A DNA stretch of 64,000 nucleotides from Metapseudomonas sp043392685 (GCA_043392685.1 JBHZGM010000030.1), one strand, 5' to 3'. Positions 1 through 10,045 are shown, numbered from the stretch's first letter. Notes: generated from the sequence alone by a model not told the origin. Translations and numbers: made by a program.

Positions 1-6
1 ACGCAT
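1..6 (-). CDS. Start of a leftward gene cut by the window edge (first two codons only)
   Basis: On the minus strand an ATG at 6-4 is followed by an Arg codon and then the sequence ends. A good ribosome binding site (AGGAGA) lies about 6 bases before the ATG, and a sigma-54 promoter lies 60-75 bases upstream. The protein cannot be identified from two codons. AcoR-type sigma-54 activators are often divergent from aldehyde or alcohol dehydrogenase genes, so a dehydrogenase is a reasonable guess, but it is only a guess. Confidence 0.5.
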
Positions 7-66
7 GGTGTTTCTCCTGTCTCTTGTTGTAGTTGCAAAGACGCGGTTGGCCTTTGTTCCTACTGG

Positions 67-82
67 AGCAAGGGTTGGGCCA
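67..82 (-). promoter_or_regulatory. Sigma-54 (-24/-12) promoter for the leftward edge gene
   Basis: Read on the minus strand this is TGGCCC-AACCC-TTGCT, one mismatch from the sigma-54 consensus TGGCAC-N5-TTGCW, with the invariant GG and GC at the correct spacing. Transcription would start near position 56 and run into the gene whose ATG is at 6. The neighbouring divergent gene encodes a sigma-54 activator, which fits. Confidence 0.6.
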
Positions 83-146
83 GAGTGCCGGAAATGCCTT
101 TCCAGAGCGGTTTGGCGACAGCATCGCGTGCCTCCGTGGCAAGGGC

Positions 147-186
147 TGTGGCAGGCCTGGCACAACTGAGAGTGACACTCTGTCAC
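147..186. promoter_or_regulatory. Candidate upstream activator sites (two dyads)
   Basis: Two inverted repeats lie side by side. The first is TGTG-G-CAGGCCTG-G-CACA at 147-164, symmetric except for one position pair. The second is GTGACA-CTC-TGTCAC at 172-186, a perfect 6-bp-arm dyad. They sit about 90-130 bases upstream of the predicted sigma-54 start site near 56, the usual distance for an enhancer-binding protein. They are also within 180 bases of the activator's own start codon, so autoregulation is possible. Binding by the adjacent regulator is inferred. Confidence 0.35.
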
Positions 187-323
187 GTATCTGGCACAGC
201 GGCTGACCAGCGGGTCCGGCGGCCATTGCAAAGGTACCTGCGCTAGGGGATGCTGCGTCGATGCGGGTGCCGTTCGACGGCCAGGGCTGCCTCCCGGGAA
301 GCCCGCACTGGAGAAGAACAACA

Positions 324-2225
<1,902 letters not shown>

Positions 2226-2242
2226 CGAGATTCACCGCACCC

Positions 2243-2284
2243 CTGTGGGGGCGAATTCATTCGCGAATGAGTTCGCCCCCACAG
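2243..2284. repeat. REP-like intergenic palindrome
   Basis: A 42-base near-perfect palindrome centred on TTCGCGAA. The outer arms CTGTGGGGGCGAA and TTCGCCCCCACAG pair perfectly, and only one internal pair is a T-G mismatch. It lies between the stop of the sigma-54 activator and the converging phnX gene. This wording (GGGGGCGAATTCATTCGCGAA) is typical of dispersed Pseudomonas REP-like elements. Confidence 0.75.
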
Positions 2285-2290
2285 AATCAG

Positions 2291-2324
2291 AAAAGCCCGG
2301 CCCCTGAAAAGGGGCCGGGCTTTT
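2291..2324. terminator. Bidirectional intrinsic terminator
   Basis: A 14-base stem, AAAAGCCCGGCCCC at 2291-2304 pairing with GGGGCCGGGCTTTT at 2311-2324, closes a 6-base loop. The A/T ends give a U-tract on both strands. It serves the convergent genes on either side: the sigma-54 activator on plus and phnX on minus. Confidence 0.9.
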
Positions 2325-2386
2325 GCGTTGCAGGTGCGGGCATCCCTGCCCGCCGGGGAGGGGCCGACGGCAGACCCCGGTTCCAG

Positions 2387-3214
2387 TCAGGCGCCTTGCG
2401 GGGTTTCGCCGCGGGCCAGGCGTTTGTTGATGTCGTCGATCACATCCGGCAGGTCGGCGATGGTGTCGATCAGGTAGTGCGGGCGGGAGCCTTCGAACAT
2501 CTGGCCGATGCGCGCGCGCTCCTGGTCCAGCTTGTCTTTGGGCAGCGCCTTGAACTGCTCCCAGGTCAGGCCCAGTGCGTTGCCCGAGCAGGTCAGGGCC
2601 ACGGTCCACATGCCGGCGCTGCGGCCTTCGAGGATGCCCGGCCAAGTGTCATCCACCTTCACGCAGGCGGCCACGTCGTCGATGCCCAGGGCGATCACGT
2701 TGGCCAGGGCCTGGGCCGGGTGCGGGCGGCCGTTGGGCACTTCGTCGGTGGCCACCACGTGGTCCGGGGTGTAGCCGTTCTCGCGGGCCAGTTCCACCAC
2801 CTTGGCCATTACCACCGCCGGGTAGCCGGAGCAGGTGCCGATCTTCAGGCCCTTGCTGCGCAGGCTGGCGATGGTGTCGAGGGCACCGGGGATCAGCGCC
2901 GAGTGCAGGCCGATCTTCTCGATCTGCAGCGGCATGAAGCGCTCGTAGATGGCGGTGACGTCATCGTCGGTGGGCAGGCGGCCGAAGGCGGCGCGATAAC
3001 GCTCGGCGATGGCCGGCACGTCGCAGAGGGTGCGGATGTGGTCCCACTTGCCCATGCCCATCGGGCCGCGGGCTTCTTCCAGGGAGACGGCGACGCCGAA
3101 CTCGGCGAAGGCCTCGACGAAGATCTGGGTCGGCGCGAAGGAACCGAAGTCGACGACGGTACCGGCCCAGTCGAGGATCGCGGCTTTCAGTTGAGTGGGT
3201 TGCTTGTAATGCAT
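2387..3214 (-). CDS. phnX: Phosphonoacetaldehyde hydrolase
   Basis: A 275-residue HAD-superfamily enzyme, the usual length for PhnX. It hydrolyses phosphonoacetaldehyde to acetaldehyde and phosphate, the second step of 2-aminoethylphosphonate degradation. The nucleophile motif DWAGTVVDFG starts at Asp15, where the second catalytic Asp of other HAD enzymes is replaced by Ala, as is characteristic of PhnX. The Schiff-base lysine is seen in MGMGKWDH (Lys56). The ATG at 3214 is chosen over an upstream start at 3253 because the protein then begins MHYKQPTQLK and GGAG lies upstream. It is the last gene of the leftward run, 39 bases after the transporter. Confidence 0.95.
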   Translation of the reverse strand: MHYKQPTQLKAAILDWAGTVVDFGSFAPTQIFVEAFAEFGVAVSLEEARGPMGMGKWDHIRTLCDVPAIAERYRAAFGRLPTDDDVTAIYERFMPLQIEKIGLHSALIPGALDTIASLRSKGLKIGTCSGYPAVVMAKVVELARENGYTPDHVVATDEVPNGRPHPAQALANVIALGIDDVAACVKVDDTWPGILEGRSAGMWTVALTCSGNALGLTWEQFKALPKDKLDQERARIGQMFEGSRPHYLIDTIADLPDVIDDINKRLARGETPQGA

Positions 3215-3253
3215 GGTGAGGACTCCAGCGGATGGCAGGTTATGTAAGGGCAT

Positions 3254-4582
3254 TCAGGTTCTGGCCCCGGCGATGGCCGGTTGACCGTTGGCCGGGAGGT
3301 TGTCCGGCGTTTTCAGGGGTTGCGGGCGGCTGTTCCAGAAGGGCACCAGCATCAGGCTGGCCAGCAGCGCAGCGCCGGTGAACACCAGGAACACCGTGGT
3401 CGTGTCGAAGTAGCCCGGCAGCAGACCTCCGAGGATGGCGCCTACCGAGCCGCAGCCGTTGACGAAGCCCGCGGCGGTGCCGGCGGCTTCCTGGGTGCCG
3501 AAGTCGATGGCGGCGGAGCTGCTGATCATCGAGTCCGGCCCGTAGAGGGTGATGCCCATCATGAACAGCAGGCCGACCACCAGGTACAGGCTGCCGCTCT
3601 GCATGGCCGGGACGAACAGCGCCAGGCAGGCGGTGAGGGCGACCAGGCTGAACACGCAGGCCGGCATGCGGCGGGCGCCGAAGAGCTTGTCCGAAGCGAT
3701 GCCGATGAGGATCGGGCCCACCAGACCGGCCAGCTCGAAGGCGGTGGGGACGATGGCCGACGCGACCTTGCCGATGGCGGGCATGCGTTCGTAGACGATC
3801 ACCGGGCCCCACAGGAGGATGGCGTAGCGAGCGGGCTTGAGCAGGAAGTAGGCCAGGCCCAGGACCAGCACGGTGCGGTTGCGCATCACCTTGCGCAGTG
3901 CATCCCAGTGACCTTCACGCGGGCCGCTGCTGGTGGCTTCCACTTCAATCGGGGCGTGGCCCACGTCTTCCGGCTTATTGCGCTGCAGGAAGAAGAACAG
4001 CACGGCGACGGCACCCACCACCAGGGCGGAAGAAATGAACGCCATGCGCCAGTCGTGGAACACGTCATAGGCCCACCAGCCGGCGAAGGGCGTGGCCACC
4101 AGGCCGCCGAAGGCGTAGCAGGTGCTCCAGTAGCCCAGCACACGGCCGCGTTCGCGGGTGGCGAAGAAGCTGCCGATGTTCTTGCACAACCCCGACCAGC
4201 CGGTGGACTGCGCCAGGCCCTGGACCACCATGCAGGTGGCGAAGATCGGCAAGGTGGCGAAGGTGCCCATGGCGAGCGCTGCCAGGGCGGAGATCACCAG
4301 GCCGCCAAGCACCACCACGCGTGGGCCGAAGCGGTCGGCGAAGATGCCCCAGGTGAACTGGCCCACCGCGTAGGCGGCGAGGTAGAGGGCGTCGAGGTTG
4401 GCCATCGCGGCCTTGTCGAGTTCGAACCCCGGGTCTTCGCCAATGCCGAGCTTGGCGACGGAGAAGGCTTTCCGGGTGAAGTAGAAGGCCGCGTAAGCCA
4501 GCCAGGTGATGAGGAAAATCTGGACGCGCCAGCGCTGGAGGGATTTCCAGCCGCTTGCGAAGGCACCTGCATTGTTGTTCAT
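3254..4582 (-). CDS. MFS transporter of the organophosphate antiporter type, probable phosphonate carrier
   Basis: A 442-residue membrane protein with about 12 hydrophobic segments. The N-terminal region resembles the GlpT/UhpT (organophosphate:phosphate antiporter) family: YAAFYFTRKAFSVAK in helix 1 and the DRFGPR loop between helices 2 and 3. It lies between phnW and phnX on the same strand, so the likely substrate is 2-aminoethylphosphonate or a related phosphonate; this comes from context only. The start at 4582 (MNNNAGAF) gives the family-like N-terminus; an ATG at 4663 would add 27 hydrophilic residues. The 307 bases separating it from phnW contain a terminator-like structure, so it may have its own promoter. 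Confidence 0.85.
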   Translation of the reverse strand: MNNNAGAFASGWKSLQRWRVQIFLITWLAYAAFYFTRKAFSVAKLGIGEDPGFELDKAAMANLDALYLAAYAVGQFTWGIFADRFGPRVVVLGGLVISALAALAMGTFATLPIFATCMVVQGLAQSTGWSGLCKNIGSFFATRERGRVLGYWSTCYAFGGLVATPFAGWWAYDVFHDWRMAFISSALVVGAVAVLFFFLQRNKPEDVGHAPIEVEATSSGPREGHWDALRKVMRNRTVLVLGLAYFLLKPARYAILLWGPVIVYERMPAIGKVASAIVPTAFELAGLVGPILIGIASDKLFGARRMPACVFSLVALTACLALFVPAMQSGSLYLVVGLLFMMGITLYGPDSMISSSAAIDFGTQEAAGTAAGFVNGCGSVGAILGGLLPGYFDTTTVFLVFTGAALLASLMLVPFWNSRPQPLKTPDNLPANGQPAIAGART

Positions 4583-4777
4583 GGTTCTGACCCCGTATGG
4601 GTATGCCGGACAGTGCACATGGGAAAGTTGTTGTTGTTTTGCTGCTGGGCTGTCTAAACGCACGACCTTGGTCAGATGGCAGCGGCCGTGGCGTCAGGCG
4701 GATGGATAAGGTTCTGCGTTACCGAGGCCCCCTGCCCGGCGTCTCCGAGCGATCGGTTTACTAAGGATTTGTTTCAG

Positions 4778-4842
4778 AAAAAGGTCACCGCACCACACTT
4801 CCGCTACCCGCAGCGGGAGCCGTCCAAGGACGGTGGGTGACC
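4778..4842 (-). terminator. Branched (three-way) terminator-like structure after phnW
   Basis: On the minus strand an outer stem GGTCACC (4842-4836) pairs with GGTGACC (4789-4783) and is followed at once by TTTTT (4782-4778). Inside it are two further perfect hairpins, CCGTCC/GGACGG at 4820-4833 and CCGCT/AGCGG at 4801-4816. It starts about 47 bases beyond the phnW stop. The remaining intergenic stretch (4583-4777) shows no clear sigma-70 promoter by eye. Confidence 0.55.
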
Positions 4843-4889
4843 TTGAATGGGTTTGCCTCTCGACTCAGGCAGACCGTTTTGGCGCTGGG

Positions 4890-6047
4890 TTACTGCATGT
4901 CCACGCCCATCACCTCCAGGGTGTCGGTGATGGCGCGCAGCAGCTGGCGAACGACGTGCTCGTCGATCTGCCCGATGCAGCCGATGCGGAAACTCTCGGC
5001 CTGGGTCAGCTTCCCGGGGTAAATGATGAAATTGCGGGCCTTCAGCTCCTCGTAGAAGCGCTTGAACTCGAAGTTCGGATGCTCCGGACTGAAGAAGGTG
5101 GTGATGATCGGCGACAGCCACTGGTCTTCCAGCAGGGTCTTGAAGCCGATCTCGCGCATGCCGGCCACCAGCACGTCGCGGTTGTGGCTGTAGCGTGCCA
5201 GGCGGCCTGCCACGCCACCCTCGGCGGCGTGCTGTTCCAGCGCCGCGCGGAAGGCCACCACGCTGTGGGTCGGCGGGGTGAAGCGCCACTGGCCGGTGCG
5301 CTCCATGTAGAGCCATTGCTCGTAGATATCCAGGGCCAGGGAGTGGGCGCGGCCCTTGGCGGCTTCCAGCACCGAGCGGCGGATGATCACGAAGCCGAAG
5401 CCGGGGATGCCTTCGATGCATTTGTTGGCGGACGACACCAGCACGTCGAAGGCGATTTCATTCACGGTCAGCGGCACGGCGCCGAAGGAGCTCATGGCGT
5501 CGACGATCAGGCTCTTGCCGTGGGCCTTCACCACGTCGGCGATTGCGCGCAGCGGGTTGAGGATGCCGGAGCTGGTTTCGCAGTGGACCAGGAAGACGTT
5601 GGTGACGTCCGGATTGGCCTTCAGCAGGACGTCCACTTCGTCGGGCTGCGGCGGCAGGTAGTCGCCCTTGTCCAGAGTGATGTAGGCGCGGCCGAGGTAG
5701 TCCAGGGTCTTGGCGGCGCGCTGGCCGTAGGCACCGTTCATCAGGATCAGGCACTTGCCGTCGCGGGGGATGGCGGTGGCCAGGGCGGCTTCCACCGAGA
5801 AGCTGCCGCTGCCCTGCAAGGGGACGCAGGCGAAGCTGTCGTCCTGCACGCCGGCCATGGAAAGCAGTTCCTGGCGCACTTCGGCGGTGACCAGGTTGAA
5901 TGCGCCGTCCCACGAGCCCCAGTCACGCAGCATGGCTTCCTTGGTGGCCTTGGACGTGGTCAGCGGACCGGGGGTGAGCAGGTAGGGTTCGCCGAGGGCG
6001 GGGGCCGCCAGCGGTTGGGTGTTGGTGGGGAATTCGGCTTTGGTCAT
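4890..6047 (-). CDS. phnW: 2-aminoethylphosphonate--pyruvate transaminase
   Basis: A 385-residue PLP enzyme of the class V aminotransferase family. It converts 2-aminoethylphosphonate and pyruvate to phosphonoacetaldehyde and alanine, feeding PhnX. Diagnostic pieces are LLTPGPLTTS near the N-terminus, MSSFGAVP with the PLP-contact Asp just before it, and the PLP lysine in SANKCIEG (Lys209). The N-terminus has about 15 residues before the conserved YLLTPGP. The start at 6047 has GGAG about 8 bases upstream. It is divergent from a LysR regulator across an AT-rich promoter region. Confidence 0.95.
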   Translation of the reverse strand: MTKAEFPTNTQPLAAPALGEPYLLTPGPLTTSKATKEAMLRDWGSWDGAFNLVTAEVRQELLSMAGVQDDSFACVPLQGSGSFSVEAALATAIPRDGKCLILMNGAYGQRAAKTLDYLGRAYITLDKGDYLPPQPDEVDVLLKANPDVTNVFLVHCETSSGILNPLRAIADVVKAHGKSLIVDAMSSFGAVPLTVNEIAFDVLVSSANKCIEGIPGFGFVIIRRSVLEAAKGRAHSLALDIYEQWLYMERTGQWRFTPPTHSVVAFRAALEQHAAEGGVAGRLARYSHNRDVLVAGMREIGFKTLLEDQWLSPIITTFFSPEHPNFEFKRFYEELKARNFIIYPGKLTQAESFRIGCIGQIDEHVVRQLLRAITDTLEVMGVDMQ

Positions 6048-6094
6048 GGTCGTCTCCGGCGTTCTTCTGGTGAGTGCGCGTTGCGATGGAGAGA

Positions 6095-6165
6095 TAGAAC
6101 CAATTCCCTAAAAATAAAAAAAATCGATTTATAGTATTTCAAATATAAGTTGGGCTTATTTGTAG
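6095..6165. promoter_or_regulatory. AT-rich divergent promoter/operator between phnW and its LysR regulator
   Basis: An unusually AT-rich stretch in a GC-rich window. It contains the dyad TATTT-C-AAATA at 6135-6145, a fit for an LTTR-type (T-N11-A) site. On the minus strand TTGAAA, 17 bases, TTTTAT is a possible phnW promoter overlapping the dyad. This geometry is usual for a LysR protein that controls a divergent target and itself. Confidence 0.5.
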
Positions 6166-6177
6166 AGGCACAGGCCG

Positions 6178-7050
6178 ATGACGGTTTCCCAGGCACAGCT
6201 CAAGGCCTTCCACGCGGTGGCGGTGCACGGCAATTTCACCCGCGCGGCCGAGGCGCTGTTCCTCAGTCAGCCGGCGGTTTCCGACCAGGTGCGCAAGCTG
6301 GAGGAACGCTTCGGCATCCTGTTGTTCAACCGCAACAAGCGCTCGGTGCAACTGACCGACCTGGGCGAGCGGCTTCTGGCCATCACCCAGCGGTTGTTCG
6401 CCGCCGAGGCCGAAGCCGAGGAGCTTTTGTCCACCTCACGCGCTCTGGAAACCGGCAGCCTGACCCTGGCGGTGGATTCTCCGGTGCATCTGCTGGGGTA
6501 TATCGCGCGCTTCTGCGAGCGTTACCCGGGCATCCGTGTGAGCCTGGTCACCGGCAACAGCGACGAGTGCCTGCGCCGGCTGCAGGAATACAAGGCGGAC
6601 TTCGCGCTGCTCGGTCGGGTGGTGGAAGACGACAGCCTGATCACACACGTGCTGAGCAGTGACCCGCTGGTGGCCTTTGTCGCCCATTCGCACCCCTGGG
6701 CTACGCGGGACTCTATCGTCCTCGCCGACCTGGGAAACATGCCGATGGTGCTGCGCGAGCGCGGCTCGATGACCCGGCAGATCCTCGAAGAGGAGATGCG
6801 CCGGGCCGGCATCGCCATCCGCCCGGCCATCGAAGTGGAAGGCCGCGAGGCCACCTTCGAGATGGTCGCCGCCGGGCTTGGCGTCGGCCTGGTGTCGGCG
6901 GCGGAAGTGGGTGCCAGTGCCAACGTCCATGTGCTGCCGATCCGCGATTGCCTGCAGCGCATGACCGAAACCCTGGTATGCCTGCGGGAGCAGGGTTCCC
7001 GGCGCATCATCGAGGCCTTCTTCGAGGCGGTGCGCGGGAAGCGCCCCTAA
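6178..7050 (+). CDS. LysR-family regulator of aminoethylphosphonate catabolism
   Basis: A 290-residue LysR regulator with an N-terminal winged helix-turn-helix (GNFTRAAEALFLSQPAVSDQ, about residues 18-37) and a periplasmic-binding-protein-like effector domain from about residue 90. It resembles the LysR subfamily linked to phnW/phnX clusters (the phn_lysR family). It is divergent from phnW and shares the AT-rich operator region, so it probably activates phnW and perhaps the transporter-phnX pair. The effector is likely 2-aminoethylphosphonate or its aldehyde, by inference. Its stop overlaps the stop of the converging GntR gene by 4 bases. Confidence 0.88.
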   Translation: MTVSQAQLKAFHAVAVHGNFTRAAEALFLSQPAVSDQVRKLEERFGILLFNRNKRSVQLTDLGERLLAITQRLFAAEAEAEELLSTSRALETGSLTLAVDSPVHLLGYIARFCERYPGIRVSLVTGNSDECLRRLQEYKADFALLGRVVEDDSLITHVLSSDPLVAFVAHSHPWATRDSIVLADLGNMPMVLRERGSMTRQILEEEMRRAGIAIRPAIEVEGREATFEMVAAGLGVGLVSAAEVGASANVHVLPIRDCLQRMTETLVCLREQGSRRIIEAFFEAVRGKRP

Positions 7051-7805
7051 CGCCGCCTGGTTGGGCGCGGAATCTGCTCCAGCCTGCCGTGGAAGGCGGC
7101 CCGCAGGTCCTCGGTGGGCGGCGGGGTGAAACGCAACCTGGAGAACAGTCCGTTCAGGTGCCGGGCCATGAGTTCGCAGGCCTGATCCGTATCGCCTTCG
7201 GCCAGGGCATTGAGCAGGGCCTGGTGTTCGTCGCAGGACGCTTCGGTATAGGCCCGGCTGCGGCTCAGTGAGATGTTCAGCGCGGCGCGGGGCAGCAGCC
7301 TGGAGAGGAATTCCACCAGCCAGGGGTTGCCGGCATGCTCGGCCAGCCGGAGGTGGAACCGGTTGCTCTGGTTGAGCAGACCGGCATGGTCTCCGCTTGC
7401 CAGACACTGCCGCTGACCGTCGACCAGGGCGCGCAATTCGGCCAGTTGCTCCCGTGTGAGGCGGTTGCCGAGCAGGCGGATGACCCGGCTCTCGATCGTC
7501 AGGCGAGCTTCGAGGATTTCACGCGCATGCCGCTCGCTGGGGCGGGCGATGGACGCTACCTGGTTCGGCGCCAGTTCTACGGCGCCTTCTTCGGCCAGAC
7601 GGTTGAGGGCGCGCTGGACGGTACCGGTGCTGACGCTGAAGATCCGCCCGAGGGTCTCCTTGCTGAGCCGGGTGCTGGGCGCCAGGCGGCGGTCGAGGAT
7701 CGCCGTGTAGAGGGCTTCGTAGACCTGATGTCCGGGGGCGCGCGAATGGCCCGGGGCGGCGCTGCCCGTCATGCTGTGGCCGGCAGTGATTTCGATGTTG
7801 TGCAT
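7047..7805 (-). CDS. GntR-family transcriptional regulator (FCD domain)
   Basis: A 252-residue regulator of the FadR subfamily. An N-terminal winged helix (LSKETLGRIFSVSTGTVQRA) is followed by an all-helical FCD effector domain beginning near REILEARLTIESRVIRLL. The ATG at 7805 is preferred over an upstream in-frame start at 7820 because GAGGTGGG lies just before it. FCD regulators usually sense small organic acids. No metabolic gene is adjacent on its strand apart from the second GntR/dicarboxylate-carrier pair upstream, so its target is unclear. Confidence 0.85.
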   Translation of the reverse strand: MHNIEITAGHSMTGSAAPGHSRAPGHQVYEALYTAILDRRLAPSTRLSKETLGRIFSVSTGTVQRALNRLAEEGAVELAPNQVASIARPSERHAREILEARLTIESRVIRLLGNRLTREQLAELRALVDGQRQCLASGDHAGLLNQSNRFHLRLAEHAGNPWLVEFLSRLLPRAALNISLSRSRAYTEASCDEHQALLNALAEGDTDQACELMARHLNGLFSRLRFTPPPTEDLRAAFHGRLEQIPRPTRRR

Positions 7806-7891
7806 GGTCCCACCTCGCATCGCGTGAAGTGTCGACTGGGTGGCCCCTTCCGGGGCCGTTGGGAGAATCCGGCGCGCAGTCGCGCGTCGTG

Positions 7892-8581
7892 TCAGGTCTC
7901 TGGCAGGCGCAGGTCGATGTTCATCCGCACGCCCTCATTGAGAATGTGCTGGCGCATGGCCCGGCTGGCCTGCTCGCTGTCGTGGCGGCGAATGGCGCGC
8001 AGGATGGTCTCGTGTTCCTCGAGTACCTGTTCGGCATGCTCGGGGCTGTGCAGGATCTTTCCTTCGCTCTGCTCCAGGGCCGTGCCGATCTGCTGGGAAA
8101 CACTGAGGAAAATGGGGTTGGAGGTGATCGCCACCAGCTTGCGGTGAAATGCCGAGTAGACGCTCGCCAGCATCGTGGGGTTGCGATCCTCCACCGCCTC
8201 GCGCATGTCCAGGATCAACAGGCGCAACTGGCTCAGGGCCGATTCGTCCACCGTCTGCGCCACCAGGCCGGCGATGAAGGGTTCCAGGGCATAGCGCAGC
8301 TGCAGCACATCTTCGGTGGTGGCCGCGCCCGGCACCTTCACGTCATCCAGGAGCTGGCCCTTGCGCTCCAGCACCATCACACCCTTGCCGGGGAGTGAAC
8401 GGACCACACCGAGGGTCTCCAGCACCGTGATGGCTTCGCGCAGGCTCGGACGGCTGATCTCCAGCTGTTCGGCCAGTTCCCGTTGCCCCGGCAGCATCTG
8501 GCCGGCAGCCCACTGACCCTGCTCGATGGGCTCGAGCAGCTTCTGCACGATCGAGTTGACCCGTTTGGATGACGAGAACAT
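7892..8581 (-). CDS. FadR-type GntR transcriptional regulator, probable controller of the adjacent dicarboxylate carrier
   Basis: A 229-residue protein with a classic FadR-type winged helix (MLPGQRELAEQLEISRPSLR) and an FCD domain with metal/acid-binding histidines, for example YSAFHRKLV. It is 63 bases downstream of the DctA-like carrier on the same strand. A TGGT-N3-ACC site in front of that carrier fits the half-site preference of this branch (FadR, PdhR and LldR bind TGGT-N3-ACCA). Control of C4-dicarboxylate or related acid uptake is inferred. Confidence 0.85.
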   Translation of the reverse strand: MFSSSKRVNSIVQKLLEPIEQGQWAAGQMLPGQRELAEQLEISRPSLREAITVLETLGVVRSLPGKGVMVLERKGQLLDDVKVPGAATTEDVLQLRYALEPFIAGLVAQTVDESALSQLRLLILDMREAVEDRNPTMLASVYSAFHRKLVAITSNPIFLSVSQQIGTALEQSEGKILHSPEHAEQVLEEHETILRAIRRHDSEQASRAMRQHILNEGVRMNIDLRLPET

Positions 8582-8615
8582 TGAGCCTCCTGGTTGTTGG
8601 AATCCTCGACGGATC

Positions 8616-8636
8616 GGCGCCCCGCGCGGGGGCGCC
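8616..8636. terminator. GC-rich hairpin after the dicarboxylate carrier
   Basis: GGCGCCCC and GGGGCGCC form an 8-bp stem with a 5-base loop, just beyond the carrier stop codon and before the downstream GntR gene. There is no U-tract, so it may stall or stabilise the upstream transcript rather than terminate fully. Confidence 0.35.
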
Positions 8637-8644
8637 GGTCGCCG

Positions 8645-9973
8645 TCAGGCATCCGTCTTGCCTGGTTGTGCCAGTTGCGTACGCAGTTGCATGGAGCCGT
8701 CGTCCTGGCTGGCCTTGCCACCGGCGAGCACATCCTGGGCACGCTGGATGTCGATGTCGTTTTCCCAGCGGGCGATGCTGACAGTGGCGACGCAATTGCC
8801 GATGAGATTGGTCAGGGCCCGGCCGATGCCCATGAACCAGTCGACGGAGAGTACCAGTACCAGGCCGGCGGCGGGGATGGCCGGCACGGCGGTGAGGGTT
8901 GCGGCAAGGATCACCAGAGCCGAGCCCGGGATGCCGTGGGCACCCTTGGAGGTGACCAGCGAGACCAGCAGGATGGTCAGCAGGTCGCCCGCCGACAGCG
9001 GCGTTCCAGTGGCATGGGCGATGAATACCACGGCCAGGGTCAGGTAGATGGAGAAGCCGTCGAGGTTGAAGGAGTAACCGGTGGGGATCACCAGGCCCAC
9101 GGTGGAGCTGCGGATGCCCATGCGTTCGAGCTTGCGCATTACCTGCGGCAGCACGGCGTCGGAGGATGCGGTGCCGACGACGATCAGCAGTTCCTCGCGG
9201 AAGTAGCGCAGGAAGGGCAGCAGGGGAACGCCGCACAGGCGCAGCACCCCACCCAGTACCAGCAGGACGAAGAGCGCACAGGTCAGGTAGAACATGGCCA
9301 CCAGGGCGCCGAGGTGGCTCAGCGAGTCGAGCCCGTAACGGCTGGTGGTGAAGGCGACGGCACCGAATACGCCGAGGGGCGCCAGGCGCACGATCATGCC
9401 CATGATGCGGAAGATCACGTGGCTGATTTCGCCGATGAGCCGGGAGACGCTGCTAGCCTGTTCGCCGACCAGGTTCAGGGCGCTGCCGAACAGCACCGCG
9501 AACAGCAGCACCTGGAGGATGTTGTTCTCGGCAAAGGCGCTGAACACCGATGAGGGGATCAGGCCCATGATGAAGTCCACCGGACCGTGCAGCTGCTTGT
9601 CGGCGGCCCCATAGATGGCCACGTCGCCGCTTTGCAGGCTGGACAGGTCGATGTTGGCGCCGGAACCCAGCCCCAGCCCGTAGGCCACGGCAAGGCCGAG
9701 CACCAGTGCGATGGTCGTCAGCACTTCGAAGTAGATCACCGACTTCAGGCCGATGCGGCCGACCTTTTTCAGGTCGCCGGCGCCGGAGATCCCGTTGACG
9801 ACCACGCAGAACACGATGAGGGCGATGAGCATCTTGATCAGCTTGATGAAGCCATCGCCCAGGGGTTTGAGTTGAGAGGAGAATTCGGGGAGGCCGACGC
9901 CGAACAGCACGCCAATCACCAGGCCAATCACGACTTGCAGGAATATCGAGCGGGTGCAGAGCTTGAAGAGCAT
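8645..9973 (-). CDS. DctA-like dicarboxylate/amino acid:cation symporter
   Basis: A 442-residue inner-membrane carrier of the DAACS family, which imports C4-dicarboxylates or acidic amino acids with protons or sodium. Visible signatures are VIPTGYSFNLDG and TSKGAHGIPGSALVIL, the two re-entrant/helix motifs that define DctA and GltP proteins. The SSD motif (GTASSDAVLPQ) is also present. The ATG at 9973 has GGAG upstream; an earlier in-frame start at 10033 would add 20 polar residues and is less likely. It is followed by a FadR-type regulator, with a matching operator in its upstream region. The exact substrate is not resolved. Confidence 0.88.
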   Translation of the reverse strand: MLFKLCTRSIFLQVVIGLVIGVLFGVGLPEFSSQLKPLGDGFIKLIKMLIALIVFCVVVNGISGAGDLKKVGRIGLKSVIYFEVLTTIALVLGLAVAYGLGLGSGANIDLSSLQSGDVAIYGAADKQLHGPVDFIMGLIPSSVFSAFAENNILQVLLFAVLFGSALNLVGEQASSVSRLIGEISHVIFRIMGMIVRLAPLGVFGAVAFTTSRYGLDSLSHLGALVAMFYLTCALFVLLVLGGVLRLCGVPLLPFLRYFREELLIVVGTASSDAVLPQVMRKLERMGIRSSTVGLVIPTGYSFNLDGFSIYLTLAVVFIAHATGTPLSAGDLLTILLVSLVTSKGAHGIPGSALVILAATLTAVPAIPAAGLVLVLSVDWFMGIGRALTNLIGNCVATVSIARWENDIDIQRAQDVLAGGKASQDDGSMQLRTQLAQPGKTDA

Positions 9974-10045
9974 CGCAGGGGTCTCCGTTCGGCGTCTCCG
10001 TGCGGTCGGGATCGATGCAGGGAGACTTTTCATTGTTGTGGTATT

